Origin: an uncultured cyanobacterium
Lineage (GTDB): Bacteria; Cyanobacteriota; Cyanobacteriia; Pseudanabaenales; Pseudanabaenaceae
NCBI GenBank assembly: GCA_903819605.1
Contig: CAIJEA010000216.1
Coordinates: 1 to 5,694 of the forward strand
Reading direction: 5' to 3'
Length of the DNA stretch: 5,694 bases
Below are positions 5,281 to 5,694 of this stretch, piece after piece; the stretch's first letter is position 1; every line of letters begins with the position of its first letter. Under the pieces are notes generated by a model. It saw only the letters and a list, made by a program, of their open reading frames with translations. It was not told the DNA's origin and made no database searches. The position numbers and the translations under genes were made by a program.

Positions 5281-5694
5281 CTATGCTTTTTGCCCAACGA
5301 TCGCGGCGATTGGCACTGCATAGTGAATTTCATTGCCTTGGTAATGTGCCCCCACTCCAAGACTATCAACACCAATATCTTCACGAAAAATTTGCCTGAT
5401 TTTTTCATCATCACCCACTTTAGGGAAAGAAGCTTCTAATTGCTGTTCTAGCTGTAGCTCGACTGTATAAAATGACCATGACACATTTTGAAGATTGGCA
5501 TTGGCAATTAATTGGGGAAATTCTTCTAAAGTCAGGGCATGGGTATGAGAAGGATCGCGAAGTTTTTCAAGGCGATCGTAAGCATTTACTTTATCTGGAG
5601 GTAAAGCGACATCGGCTATGAGGATTCGACCGCCATGCTGACATAGACGCATCATCCCTGATAAAACGGCATCGGGGCTTAAAAAATGATGAAA
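5281..5694 (-). CDS. SAM-dependent methyltransferase, C-terminal part
   Basis: The frame is open to the window edge, so 137 residues of the C-terminal part are visible and the N-terminus lies outside. The Met codon at 5655 is internal, not the start: the upstream codons read FHHFLSPDAVLSG, the conserved FHH segment of class I SAM-dependent methyltransferases, followed by QHGGRILIADV, the usual GG(R/K) turn and strand. The remainder (PDKVNAYDRLEKLRDPSHTHALTLEEF) resembles small-molecule methyltransferases of the Methyltransf_11/UbiE-like group. The SAM-binding glycine motif is expected in the missing part. The substrate cannot be read from this fragment. The stop is TAG at 5281. Confidence 0.85.
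   Translation of the reverse strand, partial: FHHFLSPDAVLSGMMRLCQHGGRILIADVALPPDKVNAYDRLEKLRDPSHTHALTLEEFPQLIANANLQNVSWSFYTVELQLEQQLEASFPKVGDDEKIRQIFREDIGVDSLGVGAHYQGNEIHYAVPIAAIVGQKA

Noticed and set aside
5281..5655. A complete 124-aa gene starting at the Met codon at 5655
   Set aside because: The frame stays open to 5694 and encodes the conserved FHHF segment of methyltransferases, so the gene is cut by the window edge.

Overview
The window looks like cyanobacterial chromosome. The octamer GCGATCGC (HIP1, the highly iterated palindrome of cyanobacteria) occurs 12 times in 5.7 kb, against roughly 0.1 expected by chance. It also carries cruP, a cyanobacterial/plant lycopene-cyclase-like gene, and a cyanobacterial-type threonine synthase. 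The short intergenic spaces are packed with hairpins of GC-rich or snap-back type, which recalls Pseudanabaena-like genomes, but the genus is a guess from style and not a demonstrated assignment.

Layout. Positions 1-315 hold no gene but contain four hairpin/dyad elements and a short AATCC tandem repeat. cruP (316-1881, +) follows and meets nurA (1891-3078, -) tail to tail across 9 bp. nurA encodes a NurA-domain nuclease-like protein. It lies 29 bp downstream of an unrecognised 163-aa gene (3108-3599, -), so these two probably form one transcription unit. That unit has its own promoter, overlapping the terminator of the next gene. thrC (3689-4996, -) encodes threonine synthase; its true start is the ATG at 4996, not the longer TTG-initiated frame. 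Its leader carries an SD-covering hairpin, a possible promoter, a 17-bp snap-back hairpin and a 26-bp perfect palindrome centred on HIP1. A terminator-like repeat at 5159-5201 separates it from the 3' part of a SAM-dependent methyltransferase gene (5281 to the window edge, -).

The genes do not form an obvious pathway: carotenoid-related chemistry, a DNA-end nuclease domain, amino-acid synthesis and a methyltransferase sit side by side. This is typical of cyanobacterial chromosomes with short transcription units. I see no convincing new multi-gene system. The items most worth a second look are the orphan 163-aa gene with its terminator-embedded, probably near-leaderless promoter, the structured thrC leader, and the repeat family represented by the two CCAGAA...TTCTGG hairpins near the two ends of the window.
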